Positions 1 to 9,519 of a stretch of 64,000 nt of DNA are shown here, piece by piece. Origin of the DNA: Acinetobacter pittii (GTDB taxonomy: Bacteria > Pseudomonadota > Gammaproteobacteria > Pseudomonadales > Moraxellaceae); NCBI RefSeq assembly GCF_034067285.1, contig NZ_CP139286.1:3596001-3660000 (forward strand), read 5' to 3'. Each line of letters opens with the position of its first letter. Within the stretch, counting starts at the first letter, position 1. The notes under the pieces were generated by a model. It made no database searches. It worked only from the letters and a program-made list of their open reading frames with translations, and was not told the origin of the DNA. The position numbers were made by a program, and so were the translations under genes.

Positions 1-1194
1 GTGTAATAATTGATAGAAGGCATGTTGAGCATTTGGTCCAACTTCACCCCATACAATTGGGCATGTATCGAGTTCGACTTTTTGACCGTCACGTTGTACC
101 GATTTACCATTAGATTCCATTTCAAGCTGCTGTAAATAAGCAGCGAAATACTTTAATCGACCATCATAAGGCAATACGGCATGAGTTTGAATATTTAAAA
201 AATTATTGTTCCAAACGCCTAATAATCCCATTAAAACAGGAATATTTTGCTCATAACTTGTATTTTGAAAATGTTCATCTACTGCATGAGCACCAGCTAA
301 GAGTTGCTGAAAACCTTCAACCCCGATACTCAACGCAATAGGTAAACCAATGCATGACCACAATGAGTAACGGCCACCTACCCAGTCCCAAAGCAGTAAT
401 TGATTTTCTGGGGCAATTCCCCATTCAGTCATTTTATCTGCTTTTGTTGATACTCCAACAAAATGACTTTTTAGAACCCGGGCATGTGTTCCCAAAGTTT
501 TTTCAAGCCACTGTCGTACCGTTTGGGCATTTGATAAAGTATCAATCGTTCCAAAAGATTTTGAAGAAATAATAAATAGTGTTGTTTCTGGACGAAGTTG
601 GTGGAGCAACTCCGACAACTGACTACCATCCATAGTCGATACAAAGTGAACATTTAAAGGTTTAGCCGTTTTCACTTTAAAATCTGACAACGCATGGGTG
701 ACCATTTGTGGCCCTAAATCAGAACCACCCACACCAATGTTCACAACATCTTGAATCACTTCACCGGTTGCACCGCGATATTGACCAGCATGAATCTTTT
801 CCACTAAGGCATACATACGTTGTAACTGGCTATGGACTTGAGCCGTTAACTCTGGAAACCTCGAATAGTCAACTGGCAAGCGTAGTGCCCAATGCATTGC
901 TGCACGTTGCTCCGTACAATTTACTTTATCTTGTGAAAAAAGACGCTCTATCCATTGATTTAATTGTTTAGTTTTCGCAAGAGCAGTCAATTGTTCCAAA
1001 ATGTCTTTAGTAACACGATGCTTACTATAATCAAAAACTAATGGATCAAATTTTATAGAATATTGTTGAAAGCGATCTGGTTCTGAAGCGAACAATTCTT
1101 TTATGTGTAACTTTGAATTCTTCTCACCCATTAACTGTAATTTTAGTAAAGGTGAAACCAACTCTTTAGGAAATTTCTCGATAGATTTACTCAT
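1..1194 (-). CDS. gpi: glucose-6-phosphate isomerase, C-terminus cut by window edge
   Basis: Interconverts glucose-6-phosphate and fructose-6-phosphate in the cytoplasm and feeds UDP-sugar synthesis for capsule. The frame is open from ATG at 1194 to base 1, giving 398 N-terminal residues of an enzyme that is usually about 550 residues, so roughly the last 150 lie outside the window. The family motif GGRYSLWS is at residues 273-280, and the N-terminal region reads as ordinary GPI. The start overlaps the ugd stop by four bases (ATGA), so it is translationally coupled at the end of the capsule operon. In A. baumannii K loci gne1 and pgm normally follow; they would lie to the left. Confidence 0.95.
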   Translation of the reverse strand, partial: MSKSIEKFPKELVSPLLKLQLMGEKNSKLHIKELFASEPDRFQQYSIKFDPLVFDYSKHRVTKDILEQLTALAKTKQLNQWIERLFSQDKVNCTEQRAAMHWALRLPVDYSRFPELTAQVHSQLQRMYALVEKIHAGQYRGATGEVIQDVVNIGVGGSDLGPQMVTHALSDFKVKTAKPLNVHFVSTMDGSQLSELLHQLRPETTLFIISSKSFGTIDTLSNAQTVRQWLEKTLGTHARVLKSHFVGVSTKADKMTEWGIAPENQLLLWDWVGGRYSLWSCIGLPIALSIGVEGFQQLLAGAHAVDEHFQNTSYEQNIPVLMGLLGVWNNNFLNIQTHAVLPYDGRLKYFAAYLQQLEMESNGKSVQRDGQKVELDTCPIVWGEVGPNAQHAFYQLLH

Positions 1195-2453
1195 AAACGA
1201 CCTACTCCTTCATAAGCAAAGCCCTTAGCCTTTACATATGCTGGGTCATAAATATTACGCCCATCCAAAATTAAAGGATGTTGCATCAATTGTTGTAACT
1301 GCTTAAAGTCAGGACTCCAGTACTGTTTCCATGCGGTAACCAAACATAAGGCATGTGCGCCTCGAGCAGCCTCATATTGATCAGTACACAGTACTAAATC
1401 CTTACGGTCACCATATGTAGCGGCAATTTCATCTAATGCTTGAGGATCATGCAAACGTACTGTTACACCTTGCGCCCACAATGCAGCTAATAAAATATGA
1501 ATTGGCGAGTTATGTATGCTTGAGGTATTTTCTTTGAAGGATGCACCCCAAATAGCCACGGTTTTACCATTCAAATTACAATGATAATAATTCCACAGCT
1601 TACGGAATAAAATTTCTTTTTGTTGTTCGTTAATCGCCCATACCTGCTCTAACAGTCGACTTTTCGCCCCAGTTTCAGAAACAGTACTTGAAAGTGTTAA
1701 AATATCATGCGAAAAGTTTTCACCACCAAAACCGACTCCAGCAGACAAGTAAGCCGCACCAATACGTGTATCAGCCGCAATACCATGCTTCACATTAGCA
1801 ATATCAATACCGAGTTTCTCCGCCACCATAGCTAAGTCATTCATATAACTAATGCGGGTCGCCAACATGCCAGAAATACTAAGTTTGGTAAACTCAGCGT
1901 CCAAGATCGGCATAAATAAGTATTGATAACTAAAGCGGAAAAATGGGCGTAACAGCTCTTGCATTGTATCCCGTGCATGATTGGATTCAACACCAACAAT
2001 GACATGCTTTACATTCAATATGCTGTTAATAGCATTTCCTTCTTGAATTACATCAGGAAAATAGACCCACTCGTCTTTTGGTAAATATTGTTTTAACTGA
2101 TCAGTTCCATGTAAGCCAAATGTAGAACCATTTACCATTAATCTAGGATGAACAATAGGACGTTGACTTAACTTCTCAACCGTATTTAAAGCAAGCTGAA
2201 TTTGTGTAGGACTAAAACAGAATAAATAAACCTCAACATCAAGAGGAATAGCAGAAAAAGGACTTTCTTGTAGAAAACCCGATCTTCTTTGCTTATTTAA
2301 ATAATTATTAACTTCTTGATCTTGATAGGAAAGTACAGAAATATTTTCTTCGCAGGTGACACTTGTGCACCAATAAATCTGATTGCCATATTCAGCCAGT
2401 AATGCTGCCATTACACCAGCGTGTAAGGTGGTTCCAAACACTGCGATTTTCAT
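1191..2453 (-). CDS. ugd: UDP-glucose 6-dehydrogenase family protein, catalytic residues substituted
   Basis: Occupies the ugd position of Acinetobacter K loci. The family oxidises UDP-glucose to UDP-glucuronate with NAD. The 420-residue length and three-part layout (Rossmann fold, central dimerisation helix, C-terminal UDP-binding domain with [10 protein letters not shown] near residue 300) fit the family. The key motifs do not. The usual GxGYxG loop is GTTLHAG (residues 7-13). The catalytic-cysteine motif, normally GFGGSCFPKD, is [10 protein letters not shown] (241-250), so Asn246 stands where the cysteine should be. The usual K-x-x-x-N motif is KLSIS (190-194), losing the Asn. The gene is otherwise intact and sits between galU and gpi. 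Fold assignment is firm; catalytic activity as a dehydrogenase is doubtful. Confidence 0.8.
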   Translation of the reverse strand: MKIAVFGTTLHAGVMAALLAEYGNQIYWCTSVTCEENISVLSYQDQEVNNYLNKQRRSGFLQESPFSAIPLDVEVYLFCFSPTQIQLALNTVEKLSQRPIVHPRLMVNGSTFGLHGTDQLKQYLPKDEWVYFPDVIQEGNAINSILNVKHVIVGVESNHARDTMQELLRPFFRFSYQYLFMPILDAEFTKLSISGMLATRISYMNDLAMVAEKLGIDIANVKHGIAADTRIGAAYLSAGVGFGGENFSHDILTLSSTVSETGAKSRLLEQVWAINEQQKEILFRKLWNYYHCNLNGKTVAIWGASFKENTSSIHNSPIHILLAALWAQGVTVRLHDPQALDEIAATYGDRKDLVLCTDQYEAARGAHALCLVTAWKQYWSPDFKQLQQLMQHPLILDGRNIYDPAYVKAKGFAYEGVGRL

Positions 2454-2485
2454 TGCACACCTGATTTTTTAATATTCTATAGACA

Positions 2486-2508
2486 TCTCTTCCCGTTAAG
2501 GGAAGAGA
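2486..2508. other. 9-bp perfect hairpin upstream of ugd
   Basis: TCTCTTCCC, a five-base loop, then GGGAAGAGA, within the 117-bp gap between galU and ugd. No T-run follows the stem on the minus strand, so it is not a standard terminator for galU. It could be a leader or processing hairpin. Function is unknown. Confidence 0.35.
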
Positions 2509-2570
2509 ATATATTGATTGTTTATTATATTCAGCAGTTTTTACAAATACTTAAGTAGAACTACACAATA

Positions 2571-3446
2571 CTACAACTTAAGCTCTTGAATTAACTGTTT
2601 AAATTCTGACCCTAATTTAGGATGTTGAATTCCATAATGTAATACAGCTTTTAAATAACCCACCTTACTACCGCAGTCAAAAGTTTGGCCCTGCATACGA
2701 TAGGCTTCAACAGTATCTGTTTCTTGTAACATCGCAATCGCATCTGTTAACTGAATTTCATTACCCGCACCTTTTGGCGTATTTTCTAAAAGGTGCATAA
2801 TTTTTGCGGGTAATATATAGCGACCAACTACAGAAAGATTTGAAGGTGCAGAACCAACCGCAGGTTTTTCGACAATACCTTGCATAGCAACGCTTTCACC
2901 TTCATTAGGACTATGGTCTACATCTACAATCCCATATTGATCAACAAGGTTATCAGGTACAGCTTCTACCATAATTTGTGCGGCTTGCACGGCATCATAA
3001 CGTGCAATCATACGGGTTAAATCATTTCGGCCTGAGTCATCTTTTACCAACACATCTGGTAATAACACTGCAAAATCATCTTGACCAACAATACTCTTTG
3101 CACATAAAACCGCATGTCCTAAACCTAAAGGCTGAGGTTGTCTGACACTTACAACACTCACATGAGGCGGAACAATTTGGGTAATTTCTGCAAGCAAATC
3201 AAACTTCTTTTTTTGCTCTAACGTAGTTTCTAGTTCAAAGTTTCGATCAAAATAATTTTCAATCGATGCTTTTGAAGAATGAGTCACCAAAATAATTTGC
3301 TCAATTCCCGCTTCAACCGCCTCACGTACCACATACTCAATGGCTGGGCGGTCAACAACGGTTACCATTTCCTTCGGAATTGACTTGCTTGCTGGTAAAA
3401 AACGCGTGCCTAATCCGGCTACTGGTAAAACTGCTTTTTTGATCAT
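2571..3446 (-). CDS. galU: UTP-glucose-1-phosphate uridylyltransferase
   Basis: Makes UDP-glucose from UTP and glucose-1-phosphate for capsule and other surface sugars. At 291 residues it has the normal GalU length. The nucleotide-binding signature with GLGTRFLP and a KSIPKEM segment lies in residues 10-27, and the C-terminal part includes the conserved VEKP segment. It begins 24 bases after the itrA stop in the same leftward operon. Its place between itrA and ugd is the usual conserved end of an A. baumannii K locus. Confidence 0.96.
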   Translation of the reverse strand: MIKKAVLPVAGLGTRFLPASKSIPKEMVTVVDRPAIEYVVREAVEAGIEQIILVTHSSKASIENYFDRNFELETTLEQKKKFDLLAEITQIVPPHVSVVSVRQPQPLGLGHAVLCAKSIVGQDDFAVLLPDVLVKDDSGRNDLTRMIARYDAVQAAQIMVEAVPDNLVDQYGIVDVDHSPNEGESVAMQGIVEKPAVGSAPSNLSVVGRYILPAKIMHLLENTPKGAGNEIQLTDAIAMLQETDTVEAYRMQGQTFDCGSKVGYLKAVLHYGIQHPKLGSEFKQLIQELKL

Positions 3447-3470
3447 AATAAAGATTTCAAGATATAAAAT

Positions 3471-4091
3471 TTACTTTACAGAAGAATCCACATTTTCTGG
3501 AGCATCATTACCCTTAAATAAAGATGGTCCAACATGTCCTGGCGCGTTAATGCCTTCACGTTTTGTCATTACCTTGACAGTTTTAAACATAATTTTAAAG
3601 TCAACCCAAACATTGTGATTGTCGACATACCATACATCACACTTAAATCGTTCTTCATAATCTAGTTCATTACGGCCACTTACCTGAGCAAGGCCTGTCA
3701 TTCCTGGACGCACTTCTAAACGGCGTGCCTGCTCTGGTGAATATAATGCAACAAAGTCTTTAAGCATTGGACGAGGTCCAACTACGCTCATGTCACCTTT
3801 AAGCACATTAATCAATTGCGGCATTTCATCTAGGCTCGTAGAGCGCAATTTTTGACCAAATGGAGTTATACGAGCCTCATCTGGTAATGGGTTTCCTTCT
3901 GCATCAAAAGCATCCTTCATAGAACGGAACTTAATCATTTTAAATAATTTTCCGTCCTTTCCAGGTCGTTCTTGGTAAAAGAATATGGGTGAACCTAAAT
4001 TTTTACGAACCTTATAAGCAACGATCAGAAATATTGGCGACAGAACAGTTAAAGCTATTAAAGAAATGACTATGTCTACTAAACGCTTCAT
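3471..4091 (-). CDS. itrA: initiating sugar-phosphate transferase of capsule repeat unit (ItrA family)
   Basis: Transfers the first sugar-1-phosphate to undecaprenyl phosphate at the inner membrane, starting each capsule repeat unit. It is a 206-residue PglC-like minimal bacterial sugar transferase: one N-terminal hydrophobic segment (about residues 5-27), then a cytoplasmic core with KFRSM, DEMPQLINVLKGDMS and VGPRP. The chosen ATG at 4091 gives the usual N-terminus MKRLVDIV; an in-frame GTG at 4103 would add four residues. It follows a Gtr5-like transferase, the arrangement of the ItrA2 subtype, which is thought to load GalNAc-1-phosphate. The subtype is inferred, not proven. Confidence 0.92.
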   Translation of the reverse strand: MKRLVDIVISLIALTVLSPIFLIVAYKVRKNLGSPIFFYQERPGKDGKLFKMIKFRSMKDAFDAEGNPLPDEARITPFGQKLRSTSLDEMPQLINVLKGDMSVVGPRPMLKDFVALYSPEQARRLEVRPGMTGLAQVSGRNELDYEERFKCDVWYVDNHNVWVDFKIMFKTVKVMTKREGINAPGHVGPSLFKGNDAPENVDSSVK

Positions 4092-4103
4092 ATTTTCATT
4101 CAC

Positions 4104-4937
4104 TCATTTTTTAATATCTTTACGGAGAAAGGTATTATAAATTTTACCCAATAAATTTGCTGGTAACAGTCTAAACGCAGACCGTACCAGAAACAGCATG
4201 TTAGCATATAGAGGATTTTGTAACTTTAGTTGTTTTTTTAAATCTAGTAACTGTTTTTCACTTTTAATATATTGGAAACCTTTACGACGTGCATGCATGC
4301 CATTACCAACACGAGCATATAGCAAAACATCAGCCAAGTTTGCCACTTTGTAATTGTTCCCAATCACCCGTAGCCATAAATTATAATCTTCCATGAATAA
4401 ATGGTGCTGATAACCACCCAATCCTAAAATTATGTCTCGCTTATAAGCTACGGTCATATGATTAAATGGGCAACGCTTTTGTGCAAATTCTTTAATTTCC
4501 ACATGTGTTACTGGCACAGATTTAAGAACATTTGCATCAGAAATATCCTGATCAAACTCCATCACTTGCCCACTAAATAAAACAACCTCAGGATTCAGTT
4601 TTATAAAAGCAACCTGTTTTTCAAAACGATCTGGAGTACAAATATCATCCGTATCCATACGAAAAACCCATTCATAACTGCATTGTTTCAAACCTTCATT
4701 TAATGCTTTTCCAAGCCCAACATTTTGAGGTAGCCCAACTACTTTTAAGCAACCACCAATTTTTAACTGCCACTTTTGTACATATGCATCAAGCTCATCC
4801 CCAATTGGACCATCTAAAACTAATACAATTTCACTAGGTTTTAAGCTCTGATTATCCCAAATGCTTGCAAAGCATTTTTCTAGGTATTCGGGCTTTTCTT
4901 TAAAATATAAAGATAACAATACAGAAAACTGCAACAT
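4104..4937 (-). CDS. gtr5: family 2 glycosyltransferase, capsule (Gtr5-like)
   Basis: Predicted cytoplasmic, inverting GT-A transferase that adds a sugar to the lipid-linked capsule repeat. At 277 residues it opens with the GT2 pattern FSVLLSLYFKEKPEYLE and carries the metal/nucleotide-sugar motif as DTDD at residues 95-98, with the acceptor-side ED at about 179-180. It overlaps the start of the next upstream gene by one base and ends 12 bases before the itrA start. In A. baumannii loci with itrA2 the neighbouring enzyme is Gtr5, assigned to Gal-(1-3)-GalNAc linkage. The symbol rests on that context and resemblance from memory. Confidence 0.8.
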   Translation of the reverse strand: MLQFSVLLSLYFKEKPEYLEKCFASIWDNQSLKPSEIVLVLDGPIGDELDAYVQKWQLKIGGCLKVVGLPQNVGLGKALNEGLKQCSYEWVFRMDTDDICTPDRFEKQVAFIKLNPEVVLFSGQVMEFDQDISDANVLKSVPVTHVEIKEFAQKRCPFNHMTVAYKRDIILGLGGYQHHLFMEDYNLWLRVIGNNYKVANLADVLLYARVGNGMHARRKGFQYIKSEKQLLDLKKQLKLQNPLYANMLFLVRSAFRLLPANLLGKIYNTFLRKDIKK

Positions 4938-5761
4938 TAGAAATTCACCCTTTCATAATATTTTAACTGATTATCAATATCCACTTTCCTAGCAAAAAAA
5001 GGGGAATGTGTATTTTTGAGCTTTAACAACTGATCAGCATTTAAGTAAATAGGATTATTTCCATTATTATATCTCTTATCAAAAATAATATATCTATTGT
5101 TACCCTTCAAACTAATATTATCTCTGAGACCAGCTTTTACAACTATATATTGGAAGAAATGCTCATCAGGATTTAATCTATACTTAAATAATGAAATATC
5201 TCTATCTGTAATTGAATTTAAAATAATTTTCAATTCTTCTCTACGAATTGAAAACCAATTACTTCCAAACCAGAAATCTTTTTTGGTAATAAAAATTTTA
5301 TCTAATATCTTCAAAGAAAAAGTAAATAGTTTACCTACTAGCTTACGTTGCCATCTAGTCTCAACATGCGGAGCAAAAAATCTTACACGATATCTATGCC
5401 GAGGAGAGTTCGTAAGTTCCATAAAAATATTAGAATTACTCCAAGTTAAAGTTTCAGATAAATTTTTATTTGTTGATAGAATAACGTCTTCACCACTTAC
5501 TACATGAAAAAATTCAGAATCTGAATTATGGAATACAAAAGAAAGTAAATTGAGAGTAGCTTGTACTTGCGAAAATCCTCCCCACTTAACATCTACTCTT
5601 AAATCATCTTTTAAAAAATATAAATTTTTAATTTCAGGATTAACAAAATTAGTCTTTATATCCATATGGACAAAAAAATCAATTTGCTGATTATCTCTTG
5701 CTAAACCTTCAAAATATTTTATAGGTTTATGAGCCATAATTAAAATAGCTATTTTTCCCAT
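4937..5761 (-). CDS. Core-2/I-branching (GT14-type) glycosyltransferase
   Basis: A 274-residue protein resembling the Branch family (GT14 beta-1,6-N-acetylglucosaminyltransferases): N-terminal IAILIMAHKP, the VHMDIK segment, KWGGFSQVQATLNLL, and a VVSGEDV segment (residues 80-87 region). These are the substrate-pocket regions in the family. It lacks a membrane anchor, as expected for a bacterial capsule enzyme. It sits between wzy and the Gtr5-like gene, so it should add one sugar of the repeat unit. Donor and linkage cannot be read from sequence. Base composition is more AT-rich than in galU or itrA, typical of the variable centre of K loci. Confidence 0.82.
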   Translation of the reverse strand: MGKIAILIMAHKPIKYFEGLARDNQQIDFFVHMDIKTNFVNPEIKNLYFLKDDLRVDVKWGGFSQVQATLNLLSFVFHNSDSEFFHVVSGEDVILSTNKNLSETLTWSNSNIFMELTNSPRHRYRVRFFAPHVETRWQRKLVGKLFTFSLKILDKIFITKKDFWFGSNWFSIRREELKIILNSITDRDISLFKYRLNPDEHFFQYIVVKAGLRDNISLKGNNRYIIFDKRYNNGNNPIYLNADQLLKLKNTHSPFFARKVDIDNQLKYYERVNF

Positions 5762-5765
5762 ACAT

Positions 5766-6866
5766 TCACCCAGGATTCTTCAAACTATAACTTTTAGACA
5801 AAAGATTGTAAAAATTCATAAATAAAAAAATAGATAATAGTAAATTTCCATTAAAAATATTCTCAGAGAAGCAGAAACATACAAAAATTATAAACGTTGT
5901 TTTTATTTTATAATCTTTCTCCTTTCTTATAAAAATAAGAACCCAAATTAAAAATAATATATATAAGAACCAGCCTCCTTTAATCAAAATATTACTTAAA
6001 GCAGAGTCGACAAAGAAATCCATTGAACGGGGGAAAAAACCTACTCCCCCATACTCCATATACAAACGACGGATTTCGGATAGCCTTGTAGTAAATAATA
6101 AATCTAAATTAATCCCTTTAAATGTCCATATACCTTTAGAGATAAAAACAATAATTACAAATGGAAATAGCAATAGGGAAGTAAAGAAAGAAATACTAAT
6201 TATTTTATTAAAAAAATTATTTTTCATAAAAATTATTAATAGAAAAAATAAAATACCTAAAAAAATAGAAGTTTTAGATACAAAATAAAAACTTGAAGAC
6301 AAAAATAAAAATAATGAAAATATTAATGCCACTCTATCTTTTAACAGAAATGAAATAAAAACACTCTGTAATATAAATAATGAGCCAGGATTTGGATTAG
6401 AAAAACCTAATGATTGCCGTATACCAGCAGCATAATCTCCATTTGCATCATAAATAGTATTTGGCATGACTCCTAAATTATATAAAAGTAGAATTGATAA
6501 AAAACCAAGAATTGATATTCTGTTTACCCATACTAAAATTTTCACCTTATCTTCTTTATAAAAAGTTAATAAATAAGTATAAAAAATTAATGAAACAATA
6601 ATGAGATAAGATATTGCTGTAAAAAAACTATCAAACAAGCTTAAAAAAATAGCTGCTAATATAAAGAATATTATTGTATTTTTATGTATACCATTACTAA
6701 TAAAAACGCATAACAACAAGATTCCTACAATTGAAACCCTAGCTACATTTAAACAAAAATAAAATAAATCATTAGTAATTAAACCACTAAAAGAAAAAGA
6801 AGCTATGTATATATACATACATAAAAAAAGAAAAATTGCCGATAGCATATTTTGTCTATACATCAC
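5766..6866 (-). CDS. wzy: capsule repeat-unit polymerase Wzy
   Basis: Predicted inner-membrane polymerase joining lipid-linked repeat units on the periplasmic side. At 366 residues it is almost wholly hydrophobic, with roughly ten or more predicted membrane segments, and has a larger hydrophilic loop in the second half (around residues 245-275, with RLSEIRRLYMEYGG) as Wzy proteins do. Wzy sequences are too diverse for a motif-based call; the assignment rests on topology, length and position between wzx and transferase genes. It is one of the most AT-rich genes in the window. Its start overlaps the upstream gene by 11 bases. Confidence 0.85.
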   Translation of the reverse strand: MMYRQNMLSAIFLFLCMYIYIASFSFSGLITNDLFYFCLNVARVSIVGILLLCVFISNGIHKNTIIFFILAAIFLSLFDSFFTAISYLIIVSLIFYTYLLTFYKEDKVKILVWVNRISILGFLSILLLYNLGVMPNTIYDANGDYAAGIRQSLGFSNPNPGSLFILQSVFISFLLKDRVALIFSLFLFLSSSFYFVSKTSIFLGILFFLLIIFMKNNFFNKIISISFFTSLLLFPFVIIVFISKGIWTFKGINLDLLFTTRLSEIRRLYMEYGGVGFFPRSMDFFVDSALSNILIKGGWFLYILFLIWVLIFIRKEKDYKIKTTFIIFVCFCFSENIFNGNLLLSIFLFMNFYNLLSKSYSLKNPG

Positions 6867-8283
6867 TCACCTCAGTATTATTTTCAATAGAATCTAAAAT
6901 ACTAGTAGCAATTCTACTTAAAGAGGGTTGTGATAAATCGAATATATTTACTTTTCCTTTTTTACAATACCTATAATATGAAATAAAACTATTTTTAACA
7001 GGTAAAATTTCTTTAGGAGTTATATTTCTTATATCTTTAAAATTTATACGATAAACATTTGGAAAGTTTTCATAGAACACTCTTCCTAACATATAAACTG
7101 GTTTTCCTAAAAGTAAGGCTTCATAACCTGCCGTACTATTAACTGTAATCACCCCTTCCGACTTTAAAATTAATTTTTTAATATTTACATCAAAATTAAC
7201 TAAACGAACATTCGGTAATGCACTCACCTTTTTATAAAATTCATAATTTTGGACTCCTTTTGCACTTCTATGATCTTTTACATAGAGATATGTACCAAAT
7301 GGTAAATTATTTGAAATATTAATAATATTACTATATTCATTAGTATATTCAGGGGCTAAAACAGAAGTTGAAGACTCCGGATGAAAATGAATTGGATAAA
7401 CAAAAAAACTTTCTTTAGCTGCACATAGGTCCAACTCATTATTATCTATATAGAATTTTTGTGATTTTTTTGTATTTAAATATCTTTTAATATTTACTCG
7501 AAGTGCTTTAAATGGAACAGCAAAAGGGTTACCAAATTGATAATCATAATAATATTTATATTTAAATCCAATCGTAAATAGACGAAAGGCTTTAAATACT
7601 TTATTTAACTTCACGATACGAGAAATTGCAATATTATCTAATCCATTCTGCATCATATAGTCTGGTTGAATATCTACAATACTTTTTTTATAGCTTTCAA
7701 ACCATTCAATTTCTTGATTAGTTGCTGGTTTCTTAGAAAGTTTTTCTAACTTTTCAAGCTCCTCATCTATAATTGAATTATGTATCTCAAAATGATTAGG
7801 TAAACGTGACCCTATTAATCCAATGTATTTTTTTCCATTTTTCTTACATTGTATGTAAGCAGTATAGGCAAAACTATTTGAAATATTTTCATATAAAACA
7901 AAATCTATTCTTTTATCTTTTATAATTTTATCAAAAAAGCTATCCAAGTTTATTTTAACATTGAGCCAATAGTTTTTATCTTTATTTAGATTAAAATCAT
8001 GTGTTAAAAACCTATCATAATCTGAGTAAAAGTAATCTCCCCAATACCCTTGATTTGCAGTATTTGTAACTACTAGATTTTTATTAAAATTTTTCTCTAG
8101 ATAGCTATCAAAAAAGAAGCTATTTTCACTATTATCTAGTTCAGGTAAAGGCTCAAGATATTTAGAGCGGTGTGAATCTATAGCAAAATAAATATTGTGC
8201 CCACGACTTTCTATTTCTTTAGCTAATGCATAGTAGAAATATTTATAATTTGGAGCAGAATTTATCAGTATTAAAAAATTCAT
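6856..8283 (-). CDS. kpsS1: KpsS/KpsC-like transferase, probable pseudaminic acid transferase
   Basis: A 475-residue soluble protein of the capsule polysaccharide biosynthesis (KpsS/KpsC-like) type. The N-terminus (MNFLILINSAPNYKYFYYAL) resembles GT-B folds. The C-terminal third has the conserved pattern SEGVITVNSTAGYEALLLGKPVY, with Ser-Thr-x-Gly-x-Glu-Ala as in KpsS/WcbA-type enzymes, and a KDHRS segment before it. In A. baumannii loci with pseudaminic acid, KpsS1 has been reported as a retaining pseudaminyltransferase; I recall this but did not check it. Its position directly after wzx and the pse module supports transfer of the nonulosonic acid. The family call is strong, the substrate inferred. 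Confidence 0.75.
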   Translation of the reverse strand: MNFLILINSAPNYKYFYYALAKEIESRGHNIYFAIDSHRSKYLEPLPELDNSENSFFFDSYLEKNFNKNLVVTNTANQGYWGDYFYSDYDRFLTHDFNLNKDKNYWLNVKINLDSFFDKIIKDKRIDFVLYENISNSFAYTAYIQCKKNGKKYIGLIGSRLPNHFEIHNSIIDEELEKLEKLSKKPATNQEIEWFESYKKSIVDIQPDYMMQNGLDNIAISRIVKLNKVFKAFRLFTIGFKYKYYYDYQFGNPFAVPFKALRVNIKRYLNTKKSQKFYIDNNELDLCAAKESFFVYPIHFHPESSTSVLAPEYTNEYSNIINISNNLPFGTYLYVKDHRSAKGVQNYEFYKKVSALPNVRLVNFDVNIKKLILKSEGVITVNSTAGYEALLLGKPVYMLGRVFYENFPNVYRINFKDIRNITPKEILPVKNSFISYYRYCKKGKVNIFDLSQPSLSRIATSILDSIENNTEVSDV

Positions 8284-8289
8284 CGCTTA

Positions 8290-9519
8290 TCAGACCTGAT
8301 CTTTTTCGAGTGAGAAAATTACTTTTATTATCAATATTGAAATAAAAGCACAACATAGGCCGTAGGCCACAGCAACAGAAACTCCCCATGCTATAAAAGC
8401 GAGAGTACTTAAGGCAAATATTCCTAGTCCTAGGATATGTGATACAACAATTTTCTTATCTTTATGTTTTGCATACAAAATATAATGCGGAACCATGCTA
8501 ATGCAATAGATTATATTAGCAAACAATACAACGTAGAAAATATGTTTATATGCATAGTAAATATCTTTTCCTATCCAATGTAAAAAATAGGGAAAGCAAG
8601 CAACCAGCACTAACGATATAGCTAAACTAAGTCCTAATGACTGAAAGAACATTTTTTTAATTAATTTTCTGAATTCTCTTGGATTATTTTTTTCTTGAAT
8701 CATCTGTGGATAAATAAAAGAAAAAACGCCTGTTTCTAGAAAACTAATTAATGCATTTGTTAATCCAATAAATAGAGAATAGGCAGCAATAACTTCAAGT
8801 CCCTCAAGATGTTCTAACCATATACGGTCTATAGTTGTAATGGCTCTCAGAATTAAGGTAGAAAATAATAAAGGTAAACAAATTTTTAAGCCTCTTTTCA
8901 GCCAGTCTTTTTTTATTTGTAGTCCTTTCTCGAATATTAGGCCTTTTCTAAGCAAAACCCATGATAAGAAAAATGCTATTACATCAAAACTTATCCATGC
9001 ATATAAAATACTGTCTAATCTTTTTGGCACTAGTGAAAAAAACATGCAGGCTATAATAGAGTAACACCAAAGTCCACTTCTAATAAAAAGTAAATTATTG
9101 GCTAACACTACTTTTTTATCAATAATCAAAAGTCGCATTAACTCTTGATTTAAATGTTCAAAAACAATTAAAAAAACTAAAAAATATAACCACTTAAGCG
9201 GTATAGAATAACTGACAAGAAAAAGGATAAGTGGTAAGATAGTAATATAAGCAAAGAATATTAAAAAACTTTGGCTTTTTAAAAAGCTACCCCATTCTTT
9301 TTTTTCTTTTAATACAAGCTCTCGTGTAGAAAATGTATAAAAGTCAAAACCTACTGCATATAGAGAGTAGCTCACTAATACGACAATTAGGCCATAGATG
9401 CCGACCTCTTCAGCACTAAGAAATTTTGCCATATAAAAAAGTAAAATAAACTTGCCTAAGAGTGTCAATGCTCGAATAGACAAGTTTATTAATGGTGCTA
9501 GTTTCCAGCTAAGAATCAT
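8290..9519 (-). CDS. wzx: capsule repeat-unit flippase Wzx
   Basis: Predicted MOP-superfamily flippase that moves the undecaprenyl-linked repeat unit across the inner membrane. At 409 residues, with about 12 hydrophobic segments and an amphipathic N-terminus (LSIRALTLLGKFILLFYMAKFLSAEEVGIYGL), it has the typical polysaccharide-export start in which a Gly-rich turn follows the first helix. It overlaps pseI by four bases (ATGA), so it is translated with the pseudaminic acid genes, and is followed six bases later by the KpsS-like gene. Flippase families diverge quickly; position and topology support the call. Confidence 0.9.
   Translation of the reverse strand: MILSWKLAPLINLSIRALTLLGKFILLFYMAKFLSAEEVGIYGLIVVLVSYSLYAVGFDFYTFSTRELVLKEKKEWGSFLKSQSFLIFFAYITILPLILFLVSYSIPLKWLYFLVFLIVFEHLNQELMRLLIIDKKVVLANNLLFIRSGLWCYSIIACMFFSLVPKRLDSILYAWISFDVIAFFLSWVLLRKGLIFEKGLQIKKDWLKRGLKICLPLLFSTLILRAITTIDRIWLEHLEGLEVIAAYSLFIGLTNALISFLETGVFSFIYPQMIQEKNNPREFRKLIKKMFFQSLGLSLAISLVLVACFPYFLHWIGKDIYYAYKHIFYVVLFANIIYCISMVPHYILYAKHKDKKIVVSHILGLGIFALSTLAFIAWGVSVAVAYGLCCAFISILIIKVIFSLEKDQV

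Noticed and set aside
5097..5507. 136-residue open frame opposite the GT14-type gene
   Set aside because: Antisense to a well-supported glycosyltransferase; composition is the mirror of that gene and no ribosome-binding site is seen.
4937..9519. Possible mobile-element remnant because of the strong AT-rich shift
   Set aside because: All frames are intact capsule genes; no terminal repeats or transposase fragments. The shift is normal for the variable centre of K loci.
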